Positions 12,378 through 24,965 of a stretch of 64,000 nucleotides of DNA are shown one piece after another. The notes below the pieces were generated by a model that saw nothing but the letters and a program-made list of their open reading frames with translations, was not told the DNA's origin and searched no databases. The stretch is from Lentinus brumalis (lineage: Eukaryota; Basidiomycota; Agaricomycetes; Polyporales; Polyporaceae), in NCBI GenBank assembly GCA_001792895.1, contig MARA01000028.1, forward strand, positions 480,833 through 544,832, in the 5' to 3' direction. The translations under genes and the position numbers were made by a program. Each line of letters opens with the position of its first letter. Position 1 is the first letter of the stretch.

Positions 12378-13218
12378 TCAAGACTCCTCCTCGGGCAGAG
12401 GGTGCAGCTTGATGTCGTCCGGGACGTCGGTGGAGCACATCACGGGGATACCGGAGGCGATACCCTTGAGACGGAGACGGAGGTGGCTGCGCACAGCACG
12501 CACGAGCGGGTTGTACGGCGTCGAGGAGATGTCGCTTGCGCCCTAGCGCACTCAGGAGAACCCGTAGAGTGCATAGACGTGTCGAATTGGTGGGCGCGAG
12601 TAGATACCCTTCAGGTTGTTCTCATGACAGTACTTGAGCGGATCTACCGCGCGCGGTTGATTTTCAATAGCGTCTGTGACAGTTGATAGGAAGGGTGAGT
12701 TATGAGTGCTGGCATGACGACGTAGTCTGGGGACGCGCACCTGCACGAGACCCAGTCTACGCCCTCAAGTTCCCCGCCTGACTCTTCCCACCAGACGTCA
12801 AGGTGCGCATCGACCTCGGCTATCGGAGAGAACTGCTTGAGAGTTCGCTCGATGCACTTGACTTTCGTGACGTCCGGTGTCTGTTCGTAGATCCAAAGAC
12901 CGACCAAACGGATCTCATCTGCCGGGATGTTGGAGCAATTGGAAAATAGGGCATAGGGACAACGTACGATCCTGCGAGTACCCACTCCAGCGAGCGTAGC
13001 CTCCGACGTCAATCGAGCTCTGCGTTCCACGTCCTCTGGGCGAGATGCTCACACATAAGCTCCTCTTCGTCCGCAAGTGGCACACCTCGCTCTTGCGTCG
13101 ATCTTGGGAGATGGATTGCGACCGCTTCGAAGCCTTCGTCCTCATCCCGGTTCTTCATTTGCATCCCATCCGGCCCCGGCCCGTCCCTGATCGACCGTCG
13201 GATCTCTTGCTGGAACAC
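12378..13218 (-). pseudogene. hypothetical protein, frame-disrupted
   Basis: A start at 13218 opens MFQQEIRRSIRDGPGPDGMQ, continues through an acidic stretch, then breaks near 13030. The continuation in the next frame includes CPYALFSNCSNIPADEI, LVGLWIYEQTPDVTK and HLDVWWEESGGELEGVDW. Further exons appear to carry DPLKYCHENNLK and SDISSTPYNPLVRAVRSHLR, ending LHPLPEEES before a stop near 12378. At least one frame change is not explained by a standard intron. I do not recognise a domain. Either a decayed gene or an intact gene with a missing base. Confidence 0.4.
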
Positions 13219-14154
13219 CTTTCTCGTTCGACGCCTGACACATTGCTAGTGTACAGAGAAAGGAGAGGCTATAAGAACTGAAGCACAGAGGGCGGCATGA
13301 GAGTCAAGACTGAACGTTGAACTTCGAAAGAGCCAGCACTTCCACGAGCGTGACACAGTAAGTGTGACAATGATCACATCACACCATTTTGAAGTCGGAC
13401 CGAGCCGGTTCGTCGCGTCGTTCTAGCCACCGTCCTGCCACCCAACAACAGTAGCAAAGCCAGCCGCATAGTACCTCTTCACTTTGTCTTGTGAAGTCTA
13501 GTTCCGAAGCGTCGCCTTCGCCAGCAATCGAGTCGGCGAGAGTCTATGCGACGGTACAGCAACTCCCGGCTGAATCCTGATCCTTCGGAGTCTACTGAGA
13601 TTTCGACATGACCGATGACCCCTCGACCGCACCACAGTGTTTTCGTCCATGCAGCTGTTCTTTCGAAACGCTGTGACATTGAGTGATACAGTGAGTAGCT
13701 CCCCTTTCTTTGCTGTTTGAGCTTCAGTCCGTCATTGACAGTGGCGAGATTCAGCGGACTTGCACGGTTGCCCCGAGAGACTTCGGGCTGCAACTGAGCG
13801 GAGACCTGTCGATTAACGGTACGTTGATGCCGCAGTGCAGTTGCGGGCAGGTCTGACATTGTATTCAGAGGTAGTAAACGCTGTCACAGACTTCACCCGA
13901 ACACCTCCGGGGCTGCCTCTAGTGCGCTCCTTCCGACACCATCGGGCTTCAGCATACAAAAGCGCATGCTTTCATCCACCCGACTACAAATTGCTGCACT
14001 CCATATGCGACCTCGACTGGGGTAAGTAGCACGTTCGTCATTCGCTGACGCCTGATACCGCAGCTATAAGAGGTCAGGAGTGCAGGCGACGATGTACCCC
14101 AGGCCTACAAAGCTTGATTCGCTCCAGCGCATCGATCACATCTTTCCTTCTGCC
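13219..14154. other. intergenic / promoter region of GH128 copy 3
   Basis: A TATA element, CTATAAGAGGT, lies at about 14064, some 90 bp before the ATG of GH128 copy 3. No gene is supported in the rest. Confidence 0.5.
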
Positions 14155-15094
14155 ATGTTCAAATCTACCGCACTCGTCGCCCTCCTCCTCGCCACCTCGT
14201 CGCTCGCAGGTGCTCAGAAGGCAGGGCTGCCCTGGATTGGCTTCAACCTCAGCATCAATCAGTTCACTACGACTAGCAAGGTATCCTGGTATGTTGTTCC
14301 GCCGCTACCTCAGCTTCAACATCTGAATCGTTCGCAACGGCAGGTACTACACATACGGCATCCCGTCCGTCTCCACTCGCGCGGAGTTTGTTCCCATGCT
14401 CTGGGGCTCCCAGCGAGCCTCTGAATGGGACAGCGACATCGAGGCGATCATCGAAGCCCTCAACGTCAAGCACGCCCTCGGCTTCAACGAGCCGAACGAG
14501 CCTGGGCAGGCAGACCTGTCCCCGTCGACGGCCGCGGCTCTCTGGAAGCAGCACATGGAGCCCCTCAAGGCGCACGGAATCCTCCTGGGCTCCCCGGCCC
14601 CGAGCTCGACGCCCGCGGGTCTGAACTGGCTGCAGCAGTTCCTCCAGGCGTGCAGCGGATGCAATGTCGACTTCATCGCCATGCACCACTACGGCACGAT
14701 CGCGCAGGATTTCATCAGCGATGTCGAGAACTACCACAACACGTTCGGGAAGCCGATCTGGGTGACCGAGTGGGCCTGCGAGGTGCGCGATAGACGATGA
14801 CAGCGGTCGCTGAAGCTCACTTTGACATTCCGGTCCATAGGACTCCAGTGCCGGAAGCAATTCATGCTCCAGCTCTGCCGCCGCGAGCTTCATGACGACG
14901 ACTCAAGCCTTCTTGGACAGTACTGACTACGTCCAACGCTACGCGTGGTTTGGGGCGATGGCCGGCACTCGTCCGGTACGCTCACTCCTATCTTAATACG
15001 ACTCTTCTTGCTGATGCAGTCGTCCGACCAGAACGATCTCATGGATTCGTCGGGCAACATCAATGCTTTGGGTAGACAGTACATCGGGGCTTGA
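14155..15094 (+). CDS. GH128 family secreted glucanase-like protein (copy 3)
   Basis: Third member of the local GH128 cluster, in opposite orientation to copies 1 and 2 and more diverged. The ATG at 14155 starts a signal peptide (MFKSTALVALLLATSSLAG) and then AQKAGLPW. The introns fall at the same three places: after KVSW, after TEWACE, and after TRP before the C-terminal DLMDSSGNINALG. Catalytic GFNEPNE and WVTEW are present. The protein ends GRQYIGA, TGA at 15092. It keeps the same CTATAAGAGGT core promoter. A duplication older than the copy 1/copy 2 event is the simplest origin. Confidence 0.9.
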
Positions 15095-15349
15095 GAGGTC
15101 TTCGGATGGTTCTTCCATCCAATCTATGTCTGGTATGTCCTCCGAGAGCAGCTGGTACTGGTAGCATACACAGCTCACACTTCAAGTTGTACAGTGTGGA
15201 CGTGGTTCAGGTTTCCAGGACTGCGGTAGTAGCAATGCTATGTTGGAGCGGACATCCTGTCGCACTCAGTTGCGCACTGGATCCGACTATATGCACAAAC
15301 AGTTGTCAGCCAAAACATCGGAGTCGTCGCCCCGTGACGAAGTGCGGAT

Positions 15350-16484
15350 ATGTTCACTCACAGTTCATGGTGGAGAGTCGGGCAGGCTCCAACATATCCC
15401 CTTCCAGCAATGAAGCTACTGCCAAATACGCTGCAACGGCTGCGCTATCCTATGTATGGGAGGATCGCGCGACTTTCCGACTGGGACAGGGACGTCGAAC
15501 TGGAGACGTATCTCGAGCTCAGGCACCTTGGTCCGATCATACTCGGGATGCATCTGTCGGCCGAGCCGCTCTCATTGCCAGTCACGAGCATCCCGCTTGC
15601 TGCGATGTCCAAGCTTTCCTGGCCACGCCTCCGCGAGCTCCAGATCGCGGGGCATGACCTTACCGAATCGCATGTCCGCGATCTCCAGCGATACCTCGCT
15701 CGCCTCGGCGGTCTGCGCTCAATCTCAATCCACGTCAGTCTGCTGCCCGAACACGCACGGACATCGCTCTGCGGATGTCGGCCTTCTTCGATCGTCGATA
15801 CCCGCCGACTGGAGTCGCTGTCCGTCGCACACGCTGATCCGGAAGACGCGATCTTCTCCAGACCAATTCCATCACTCCTGTGTCTCGCACTATGTTACCA
15901 TCCTCACCGCTACCTCCCAGAAACTTGAGTGCTTGGAGAAGACCGAGTGGAATCGCCGCATCAATCTTGTCGTCTTCCGAATGCCTGCGTATCTTTACGC
16001 AGATGGCGACATCATCAGTCCAGTTACAGGTAGTCTACGAAGCCGACGTTGCAGAAGAAGCACTGCTCCTCCACGTCGCATCCTCTTATCCACGTCTCAT
16101 CCATCCGAATCCACCAGTATAGAGTTGTCGGCGGGTCCGAAGCCTTCGATCTCGTGAGTCATGGATCTGCATGACATCCGTTCGACTTACTGATGACCAG
16201 CCCTTGTTGTCCAGAGACGTATCACAGACATCCTCACTTCAGTGAAGACGCTGTGCACAGTCCATCTCAACCCGGACTACGAGACTCCTTGGCCCTATGG
16301 CGTATACAGCGTGGCACCAGAAGAGTGGCGCTCGCATCTGGTATGACACAACGGCGAGATGCTCGAGACGTTATCGGAGGGCGCATGTCCGGCCATCGAG
16401 GGATTGTTCATTCTGTGCCACGACAAGAGTGACGAAGAACTACTACTTTGGGCCAAGTCCGTACGAATCGACTGGAACTGGTGA
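15350..16484 (+). pseudogene. F-box/LRR-type protein, broken paralogue
   Basis: The segment LSWPRLRELQIAG ... ESLSVAHADPEDAIF matches VPWPNLRELSVDG ... RSLTVAYPNPDDDIF of the gene at 17091-18903. The match then continues in another frame as SSSECLRIFTQMATSSVQLQ, and after an intron as RRITDILTSVKTLCTVHLN. The frame changes near 15900 and there is an in-frame TGA near 16329, so the copy as written cannot be translated whole. The N-terminal F-box-like exon is not recognisable. It is the inverted partner of the intact copy 0.5 kb downstream. Confidence 0.7.
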
Positions 16485-17090
16485 CACGAACGCCTGTGAG
16501 TTGTCATCTCTTGGAGAGTCTGCCGATAGTGATACTCAAAACCCCTACATAGAGACTGCCACCCGCCGTATCGATATCCCGAGCATCTTGGACTAGAGCC
16601 ATCGAATGGTGGTGCGAGGGGTCTCCTGATTGTTTAGTCTTGCGAGCTGCGTCGGATGCGAAGCTCAGGTGGATTATAATGGATGTGGTAGTACCAATTT
16701 GGGCTCTTAGTCGCTGGAGAAGAACAAATCTCGCACTGGCCCGCATCCGAAAAGCTTATAGGTACCGACAGAGCTGCGGGGCGGGAACTTGATCTCGAAA
16801 CGATGTCTGTACCGCGTCGTGGGCGCACACGTTCACGTAGCCAGCGCGTGTCGCATCGATTCCGACATCGCGGGTGTCAAAGTTGGGTGGTACAGATCAA
16901 GTAGAGTACACAAAACGAACGAAGTCTGCATAATGAGTCAGCATCGAGAATTCGGGTCTACGAGATCGGCCATGCACATACTGCACAATAAGTCGTCGAG
17001 ACTTCGTGTCTGGGGGACTGCTCAGGGGGCGAAGTAATCACGGTGCTATCCTCCTCCGACGCTGCCTCATTGCGCTGCGTCCACGCTTCT

Positions 17091-18903
17091 TTACGGCGGA
17101 TATTCGGACCAGGGGCCGAAGGCGAAGTAGTCGCACCAAGAATACGGCATGAGATCGGGCTCACTGCGCAGCAGTCAGCACTTGGTCGGGCGCGCGAGAC
17201 AGCACGCAGAGTGAAGGAGACGTACCGGTGGTCCTTGTCGTATGTCAAGACGAAGCGCGGTTCCCCACATCGGGCAGGGTGGAACTCCACCCATGTGGCA
17301 GTGGGCATGCAGTGGTACAGCAACTCGACGCGGCCAAGCAGCGGACAGTCTTGCATGACATCGACGATCTCCCAGCCAAGGGTGTCTCTGAATATCTTCC
17401 ACCATGCTTTCCGTGCGTCGCCGTCGTTGCAGTACGGGCCGTGGTCCCCATGTAGATCGAGGTTCAAGCGCACCGTACGAAGAGAACGGGCGGAGGTCAA
17501 CAGGCGGGCGATGTGGATCTACTGTGGGAGTCAGCGGGTGCGCTCCGAGTGCAAGGTTACGGTGCACATACGTAGTCAACCTCTTCCTTCCTATCAGCGC
17601 GGTATCGGTGAAGTTCGAGGTGCGACAGCTCAGGGAACGTGCCGGCGATATACTGGAGCAGCTCGTCATCGGCACCTGCGTGATCTGCCAAGTAGACTAG
17701 CTCGAGGCTCGAGAGCTCTGGGAGGTCCATTCGGCGGAGGATCGTGAGGCACTCGGACGAGGACAGGATCGGATAGCAGTAAGGCGGCGAGTATCGACGC
17801 TGGTAGGCCAGTGTGTTATAGTGGCGCGGCCAGTCGCAGATAGACAGATGGGAGAGGTGGGAGGTGTCGATGACGAAGATATCGTCATCTGGATTGGGGT
17901 AGGCCACTGTCAGCGAGCGCATGCCTGACAACACGCAGTGCGGAAGGGAGTGTTGCCCGAGGATGGGCGGCCGTTCCACGTTAGCAGCAATGCCACGACA
18001 GATGCGGACTGACAGTTTCAACAAACATGGAAGCGCAGCCAAAAGGAAAGGAAGGCTGTCAACCTGCTCTGATGTCAGATATACGCCGTCGACGGAAAGC
18101 TCCCGCAGGTTCGGCCAGGGTACTGTGGCCATCTTCAGGATAGGGGCGCTTTCAATCGGCAATGAAAGCCGTGTAAGTGTTCTGTTCATGGCAAGCACAA
18201 GGTCGGTGAGGCAGTGCGACTCATGGGCGACCATCGTCGGGAGGAGGTCTCCTTTGTAATTATGCCTGTCCATGCGACTACGCAGGCCTCGCCACAATTG
18301 AACGTTGTACGAGAAGCTGGATAGTGAGATAGATATCTTGGATAGCTCCTCAATGGGGAACCCGTCGGCCGAGGTGAGCTCCGCTTGGCGGTCGAAGGAA
18401 ATGGAGGCGATACGAGGATGCGACAGGCAAACCCGAAGTATACTCCATGACGGCCCCCTCATCTGCTCAAACGCAATGGATGTAAGCAAAGAAAAGCTGT
18501 CTAGCAACTCCTCGAAGTATTCGAGTGCGGCACCGGCGTATCCACCGGCGTAGATCAAGTGCCTTATTGAGAACATTCTTCAGCAATGGCAGAGCGCAGA
18601 ACGACGGCAGCGCACCTACCGAGCAAAAGAGTGTATAGCGTCTGGAGGGTAGAGCTGATCGATAGGGCGACGACAACGAGAGAACAAAATGGGAGACGCG
18701 ATATCACGGAGCACACGGGAACATGAAGCAAGCGGTTTGAGGGCTCGCGGTGTCCGGTACAACTCAAGAGCGATGAGTCGCAAGACATCAATGTTGAGAT
18801 ATGTGAGCCTAGAGGAGCGAAATGAGTATGTTGGGACACATAGGTATCGACGGTACACACGATCTACTGGGCACCGGACGTGATAGAAAAGTTTCTTTGG
18901 CAC
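17091..18903 (-). CDS. F-box-like/LRR protein
   Basis: A putative substrate-recognition subunit of an SCF ubiquitin ligase, inferred from its layout. The first exon encodes an F-box-like helix-turn-helix (YLNIDVLRLIALELYRTPRA, then ASCSRVLRDIASPILFSRC). The long second exon (starting near 18570) has repeated Leu-rich strands (FSLLTSIAF, HPRIASISF, WPNLRELSVDG, MRSLTVAYPN, LSSLELVYLAD, LSHLELHRYR) typical of degenerate LRRs. A third exon gives SLRTVRLNLDLHGDHG, and a last short exon ends WCDYFAFGPWSEYPP, TAA at 17091. The exact start is uncertain: an acceptor-like site just before LTYLNID suggests a further upstream exon. Such proteins are strongly expanded in Agaricomycetes. A broken copy lies at 15350-16484. 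Confidence 0.75.
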
Positions 18904-19528
18904 GACGGTTGGGTGGATTTTCCTCGGCGGTTCTTTCTACGAGTGAGGATATGATAGCCTTGAGTGTATCGCTTGGTGGAAACATCGTGCGGTAGGCACT
19001 GCATCCCCGTGGAGGACACCTCAAGGAGAGGGGGACTCGCCGGAGGAGGAGGGGAGTAAGTAGCATCACTCACTGGCAACGCACGCACATGCTTAGTCAG
19101 CACAACATCGGTGATCTTGCAGTACAAGATCGACGGCTTGCCGCTTGTCTACCTTGAACTCGCATGGGCCACTCGACACGCGGACATGGAACAACAGCAC
19201 CTTGTTGATTGCCAACTTCTGCGCACATTGGTCCAGAGCCTCGGGGCTGGGACGGAGCGGAGCGTATTAGTCGAGGTAAGAGACTTGAAATAATGTCTGT
19301 GCGTTGTGATCTTATACGTAGCCGTCGCATTCCGGGAGCTACATAAGCTCGACTTGATCACGGAAGATGCGCTGCGGGCTCACAAAAAGGAAGATACGTC
19401 TCGACAATCATCGAATTCGCGAACAGTCTATAAGTTTCAATTGAACGTGACATTGCAAGGTACTCGTACACAGTGCACAGGGGTATACTCTGCAGGTCTC
19501 CGAGAGCAGTGGGCAGTTCAACTATAAA
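18904..19528. other. intergenic region
   Basis: Short open frames only; none is supported as a gene. Confidence 0.4.
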
Positions 19529-20246
19529 CTAGTCACTGATATCTCCAGGATGTAACTCCGGAATCTGGCAACCACGCAGCTCGTTCTGCAACCTAGGGGG
19601 CAGGTCCGGGTGGATTTGCAGATCCCACGCATCCGCAAACCGCTTCCCGTTTTGCACGATACGCTGGGCGGCGAACTGGACGGTAGGACTATGCGTGCCG
19701 GGAATAGGACGAGGATCGGAGTACGTGGCTTCGAACTTGACCATGAAGGCCCAAAAGAAGTTCTGAGTGATCGGCATAAGGTCTTCAGTCGGGACACTGA
19801 AAAGCTCATACTTAGTATGAATGACGCACCATCCCTAGCGTATACCTCGTATTGCGGAACTCCTTGAGTTTGCTTGCCTTTACGCAGGTGTACGTGCAAT
19901 CGTCTTGGCCGGGAGGAGACCAGGGGCTGGTAAGGAAATTGTGAGCGCTGCAACGAATGGTCTGCGTCTCTCCTGCTGCGTCCATGAACTCGAACAAGAT
20001 ACTGTACCATTTCGAATTGTTCGACCAGCCCTGTGACCCGTGACAGGCCGATTTCGTCGAACATATTCGACCAACCGGCCGGTGACCGTGACATTGGGCG
20101 AAAATTCGACCAAAATTAGCCACAAATAGGGCGCGCGACAGCGCGCCGCCCCCGGCATATGTTAGCGCCGGCCGGGTGGTTCCTGGACTACGAAGTTCCT
20201 GGGCTATGAAATAGAACAGGTCTTGTATGCAAGAATCACGCCGCAA
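19529..20246 (-). CDS. hypothetical protein, possibly 5'-truncated beside the Helitron
   Basis: Two exons are visible: NNSKWYSILFEFMDAAGETQ ... TYTCVKASKLKEFRNTR, then, after a short intron, PTEDLMPITQNFFWAFMVKF ... GCQIPELHPGDISD with its stop at 19529. No domain is recognised. The upstream part, before about 20030, turns into GC-rich sequence with several TTCGACCA motifs and lacks a convincing start. That suggests the 5' end is lost or lies in an exon I cannot define. The Helitron begins a few hundred bases upstream. Confidence 0.5.
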
Positions 20247-20489
20247 GTGACCGTCACATCACGCACACGTGCAGTAACACTGTGACTCTGTGCAATGATG
20301 ATCGCGCTGATGATCTTGTTGTGCACAATTCCCACGATCTCCGTATATATGGCGTGAACTGAGGGCACCGCCATCCTCGTTCTTTCCCTGTCTACACCAT
20401 GCCTATGCTACCTAGCTCTCGCACAATCTGTCCCGCTGTCCGAAGGAGGTCCTCAGGAGGTGCGTCCATCGTGTCTCCGTTCCTGCAGG

Positions 20490-20515
20490 TTGCGCGGGGC
20501 TATTCCCCCGTGCAA
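20490..20515 (+). repeat. hairpin A (CTATT sense), left side of the Helitron
   Basis: The arms TTGCGCGGGG and CCCCCGTGCAA close a CTATT loop. It lies about 90 bp downstream of the first candidate ATG of the Helitron gene. One of ten copies. Confidence 0.85.
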
Positions 20516-20994
20516 ACTGATAGACCCGTAGGAGCAATTGCTCAGTCGTCAATGTCCATGGATAATCACACAGTTCCGATGTCCGCCACGTTGGGTACGT
20601 TCGTTTCCTGTCTTGAATCCTCTCCTGGACGATGGCTCATGTCATTTTTGCAGGGCCGTGTCGCAACATCGGTGCTGACGGTCTGTCATCATATACCGAG
20701 GTTGGGGGGGCCTAGGTTCGTCTGTTGTATTCGTCTCTGAATATATTGCTCATGTGTAGTACATGCAGAACCTCAACAGACCGCAGGCTCTTCCATGGAC
20801 ATGCATGGTGAGTGCTTCGCGCTGCTTTACACGGCCTAGACGCTGACCGGATGTTCAGTAGACCCTCCTTCGAATGGTGGATTATCTGCGGTAGCTTCAT
20901 CGGGTGAAGCATGTGCTAATGGTGCGTTTGTGAATCTCGCTGCCTCATGTGTCGCTCTTGCTGATGTCCTCTTTTTCATGCGCCCTTTGTGGCA

Positions 20995-21145
20995 ATCACT
21001 CGTTATAACTCGTTATCACTCGTTATTGCTCGTTATCACTCGTTATTGCTCGTTATTGCGCGTTATAATATGTTGCACGTTATAATATGTTGCACGTCGT
21101 CGCTCGTTATTGCTCGTTGTGATATGTTGCCCGTCATCACTCGTC
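20995..21145 (+). repeat. degenerate 10-bp tandem repeat
   Basis: About a dozen imperfect copies of CTCGTTAT(T/C)A/G with a later CGTTATAATATGTTGCA variant. It lies in a probable intron of the N-terminal part of the Helitron gene, between small exons. Confidence 0.75.
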
Positions 21146-21229
21146 TTCGGTTGTTGCACGTTGGTGTTCTCTGTGCTCGGGTATATCTCAATATATTTCC
21201 TTGGCATCATCGCGTCTCATCTGCTTCAC

Positions 21230-22371
21230 GCTTGGAAGGTGTTTCTGCGGTGTATCTTAACCTCCAAGGTGGAAAGTTGCGTGCCACGCCTCGCAACATC
21301 ACGTCAGCTCATCTCGATGTTCTCTTCAAATTCAAGTCAGCGAATACTTCTGCGGTAAGCCATGCGACAAGCGCATATGCGAAGGCTGGGGAAATGGTGG
21401 TTCGTGGTCCGCTGCGCGACATCCTTGGTATGTATAACCACTGGTTTGCTACTGAGCTACGCACCCTGACACGTTGTCACAAGATCGACGGGGTGTCTCG
21501 TAAGACTCAGGATGAGTTGTTGGCTGTTATTCAAGAGCACATTTGCAGTGACGTCTGTTCATCTTTTGAATATATATTTTCCGTGCTGTCTGCTCCCCGT
21601 CCGAATGTCAAGCCAAAGCCCCGAGATGCCAATGGGGAACCACATCCACCACCACAGAGAACAGACACACTGTCCTCCGCACGTCAGCGCGAAGATCCAG
21701 ATCACCTCCAAGTGGTTGACGACGTCCTCAAGGACTCGATAATTGCGGAATGGGAAGATGCGATGTCCATGGCTGCGTTGGCAGAGTTGGTTTGTGCTGT
21801 ATGTGCTAGGTGTACGCCGCCGTCGAATGTCACTGTAATGCATCCTGCCAACGTCGACTTTCATTTACTTCGAAATAACTTGTTACCAGAACATGTGCTG
21901 CCTATATCTTACAATCGGACGGCCTATGACGGTGCAATCCTCCACCCAAAGGGATTACTCAATCTGCAGATGAAGGACGGCATCAGGGTATGCGCCGAAT
22001 GTCAGCATGACTTGGAGAAGGGGGATCTTCCGAAGTATGCTCTAGCCAACTGGCTGTACTACGGACACGAACGGTTGCCCGAGGACGTGAAGCGAGCATT
22101 CGAAGGGTCTACTCAAGTGGAGCGCATGTTGTATTCTCGTGCTCGGGCCAGTAAGATCTCGTACCGGTTCAGTGATATCCCAGGTCATCCACTTGAAGGT
22201 ACCGATCGACAGACGTCACAAAGGTGTACGAAAGGAAACGTAGCTATTCATCCTCAGGACGCAACCCATTTGAATGATGTCTTACCTCCATGTCCAGATG
22301 TCATTCGAAGCATGGTGTGTGCAGTCTTCATTGGGAAGAGCAAACCGACCGCCAAAATATTGAGGGGCTGA
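21230..22371 (+). pseudogene. Helitron protein, N-terminal DUF6570-like part
   Basis: Encodes the region preceding the Rep domain of fungal Helitron proteins. Visible motifs are GVSRKTQDELLAVIQEHIC, then RVCAECQHDLEKGDLPKYAL (a Cys-x2-Cys with the typical 'KYALANWLYYG' block) and PDVIRSMVCAVFIGKS. Several tiny exons with GT..AG introns probably precede it (from about 20399), but their assembly is uncertain. The frame ends in a stop at 22371, and the continuation LRPVLVQKSRVSTV lies in the next frame, overlapping a GAGGGGCTG run. One missing base explains the break. Confidence 0.75.
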
Positions 22372-22372
22372 G

Positions 22373-24965
22373 ACCGGTCTTGGTTCAGAAATCCCGCGTG
22401 TCAACTGTCATCAATTTTCTGACCGGAGAAAACTCACACTATACACCGGATCGTTTGGGTGGTTTCCAAGGGTTCAGCCAGGAGAATCTGGATCAGCTGT
22501 TTGGGCCAAACACCACTGGTGTGAATGAAGGGGTGCCTTGCGCGATGGAGATAGGTCATATAGAGGTCAATGGTGCAGTCGAGGGTGCAACAGATAACTA
22601 CGTACCTGGTGCTGGGGATGTGCCTACGGCTTCTGATACGGAAGATCTGATGGAGAGCGTCGGATACGTGGACGCTGACAATGCACCCCGGAACCATAAG
22701 GAGATGTCTATGCAAGCCTTATTGCATTGCTTGAAGGGCGGTTCATTCCTGCAGTCTCAAGCTGGCAGCGCCCTTGTCCCTGATTTCCACAACCCCGCGC
22801 TGCTGTCTTGGTTGTTCCCGCACTTGGATCCATGGGGTATCGGCGGGTTCCATGAGCCGCAGCGCATTCGTTATCTCAGTTTGGATCAGCAACTGAAATA
22901 TCTCCTCATGGTCGATGGTTCACCTTTCAGGAATGATCCTGACTTTGCATTTGTGTATTACAACATCAGCCAGAAGAAAGCTGTCTATGATTCTGTAAGT
23001 TTCCGCGTGTCGGCGTCCCAACGCGAGCGTGTAGTCGCTGATTTGCTCAGGGTGAACGTGCAGAAGCTGGACCAGATAGCGGAAAGTTTCAAGTTGAACC
23101 CGGCGTATAAGCCGCGAGACGATGAGGAGAAGGGTATCATGCGGCTTCTGCAACAGGTGAACACCGTGTCCTACGACGTACCGGGCTCCAATGGGCACAA
23201 GTTGGCCATGCGTAACCAGATCCGGGGTCTCATTAATTTTCAGGGCCCTCCGACCTTGTTCATCACGTTGAATCCATCTGATCGGGACCACCCCCTTGTT
23301 CGTTTTTACGCGGGTCATGAAATTGGTGCGGAGCCTGAGAACCATTTGCGCGGCGACTCGGAACTGTCCCGATGGCAGCGCGGTGTCATCGCTGCAAATA
23401 ATCCTTCAGCATGCGCAAAATTCTTCGATAAGATGATGACGAACTTCATACAGGTCGTGTTGCGCTACGGCCGTCCTGGAAAGGGTCTGTTTGGCAGATG
23501 TAAGGGGTATTACGGGACCGTGGAGGCACAAGGACGGGGCACCTTGCATTGTCATATGCTGATTTGGTTAGACGGGCACTTACCTCCGCAGAAGTTACGG
23601 GATAAGATGGCATCAGATGAGACATATCGTGAAAGGATGTTTAAGTGGTTGGAGTCCGTCATACAGTGTGAGTTGCCAGGAACTGAATCAGTTGTTCCGG
23701 AGGAACCTGGCAAGCCATTGCGTCGTCCAGCACGCGAGCCCGGTGCCGTACACCCGGGAGCTGCCGCCGCGCCATCTGTAAAGTCCTTTGAACGACGTGC
23801 TGAGTTCGAAGCGGCCTACCAAGCATCTGTTACGGCTCTGGTCAGGGAATTCAATTGGCATGAGCACAGCAGTACATGCTTCAAATACGTCGCCAAGGGG
23901 ACTGTACCTGCTGATGCCGCACGGAGAGACGCGCTGTGTCGCATGCGGATTGATGGCTCCACTCAGGAAAAGTATGAGCTGGACCCAGAGTCAGGGGGGA
24001 TCTTGATGAAGCGTCTTCATGCACGCATTGCCAGTTACAATGCTGTCGTTATATTTCTCATGAAGTGTAATATGGATATCAAGTTCATTGGCTCGGGCGA
24101 GGCTGCGAAGGCGTTAGTGTATTACGTGACAGACTACATAACGAAAGCATCGTTGCCTGCTCACATAGGGCTGGGTGCACTTTCATATGCTATTCAAAAG
24201 ACTAACGAGAGGTACCCTGACGCGACTCCGGAAGGTGTGTCGAAGAGCGCTCTGACAGCCACTGTCAATCGTATGATCTCTCGCCTTGAGATATCTCACC
24301 AGCAAGTTATGAGCTTCCTGATCGGAGGCGGTGATGTGTATAGGAGTGATACCTTTAGCATTTTACACTGGGGTTCGTTTGATCGGTTATTCAAGAGACA
24401 TTTCCCTCAGGCGTCTCCCATTGCCGCTGAGATATCTGAAGATGTGGAGATGGTAGATCATGTCGCCGAACCATCTGAGGAGGTTCCTGAGGAGACGGAG
24501 GTCCTTGGTCCGGATAGCGGTGTAGCAGAGCCTATAGAAATTGACGAGGAAGGAGATGCTTCTGATAACAATCAGAATGCGGAGGAGACATTTGTGTTGC
24601 AGTTGAAGTCGGGATCCATATCAGCGTCCAGTCAGCAGCAAGACTATGTGTACAGACCTACTGAAGCAGATTTTGAGGTGATGTCGCTTTATGAGTTTGT
24701 TGGCACTACCGAGAAGGTTGCGAAGAAATTCTTGAATTATCGTGGTGATGATCCAGCTCCTGAGGGCCTCGACAACGCGGGCCATGTTCAGAGACGTCGT
24801 GGGCGTAGACCTGCTCCGAGAGGATTATTCTGCAGTACGGAGCATACGCAGCATGAACGCACGGAGTACGGAAACGGACCATTTGGACAGTGCCCGTTGT
24901 CTTGGGAGACCGAGTTCCGAGATCTGATCAAAGCCCAGAGGAGAAAGAAAAGTGGGCCCGGATGA
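22373..24965 (+). pseudogene. Helitron Rep (HUH nuclease) part
   Basis: This is the replication-initiator domain that nicks and joins DNA strands in rolling-circle transposition. The HUH motif is GRGTLHCHMLIW at about 23532-23568. The two-tyrosine motif is ALVYYVTDYITK at about 24110-24145, giving the Y2 arrangement normal for Helitrons. A block PTLFITLNPSDRDHPLV marks the start of the Helitron_like_N domain. A zinc-binding-like CFKYV and acidic linkers follow. The end contains FGQCPLSWETEFRDLIKAQ, after which the frame stops at 24965. The downstream EEKEKWARMMLILFVPWRK continues one frame over, so a single base is missing near 24940. Catalytic residues look intact. Confidence 0.88.
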
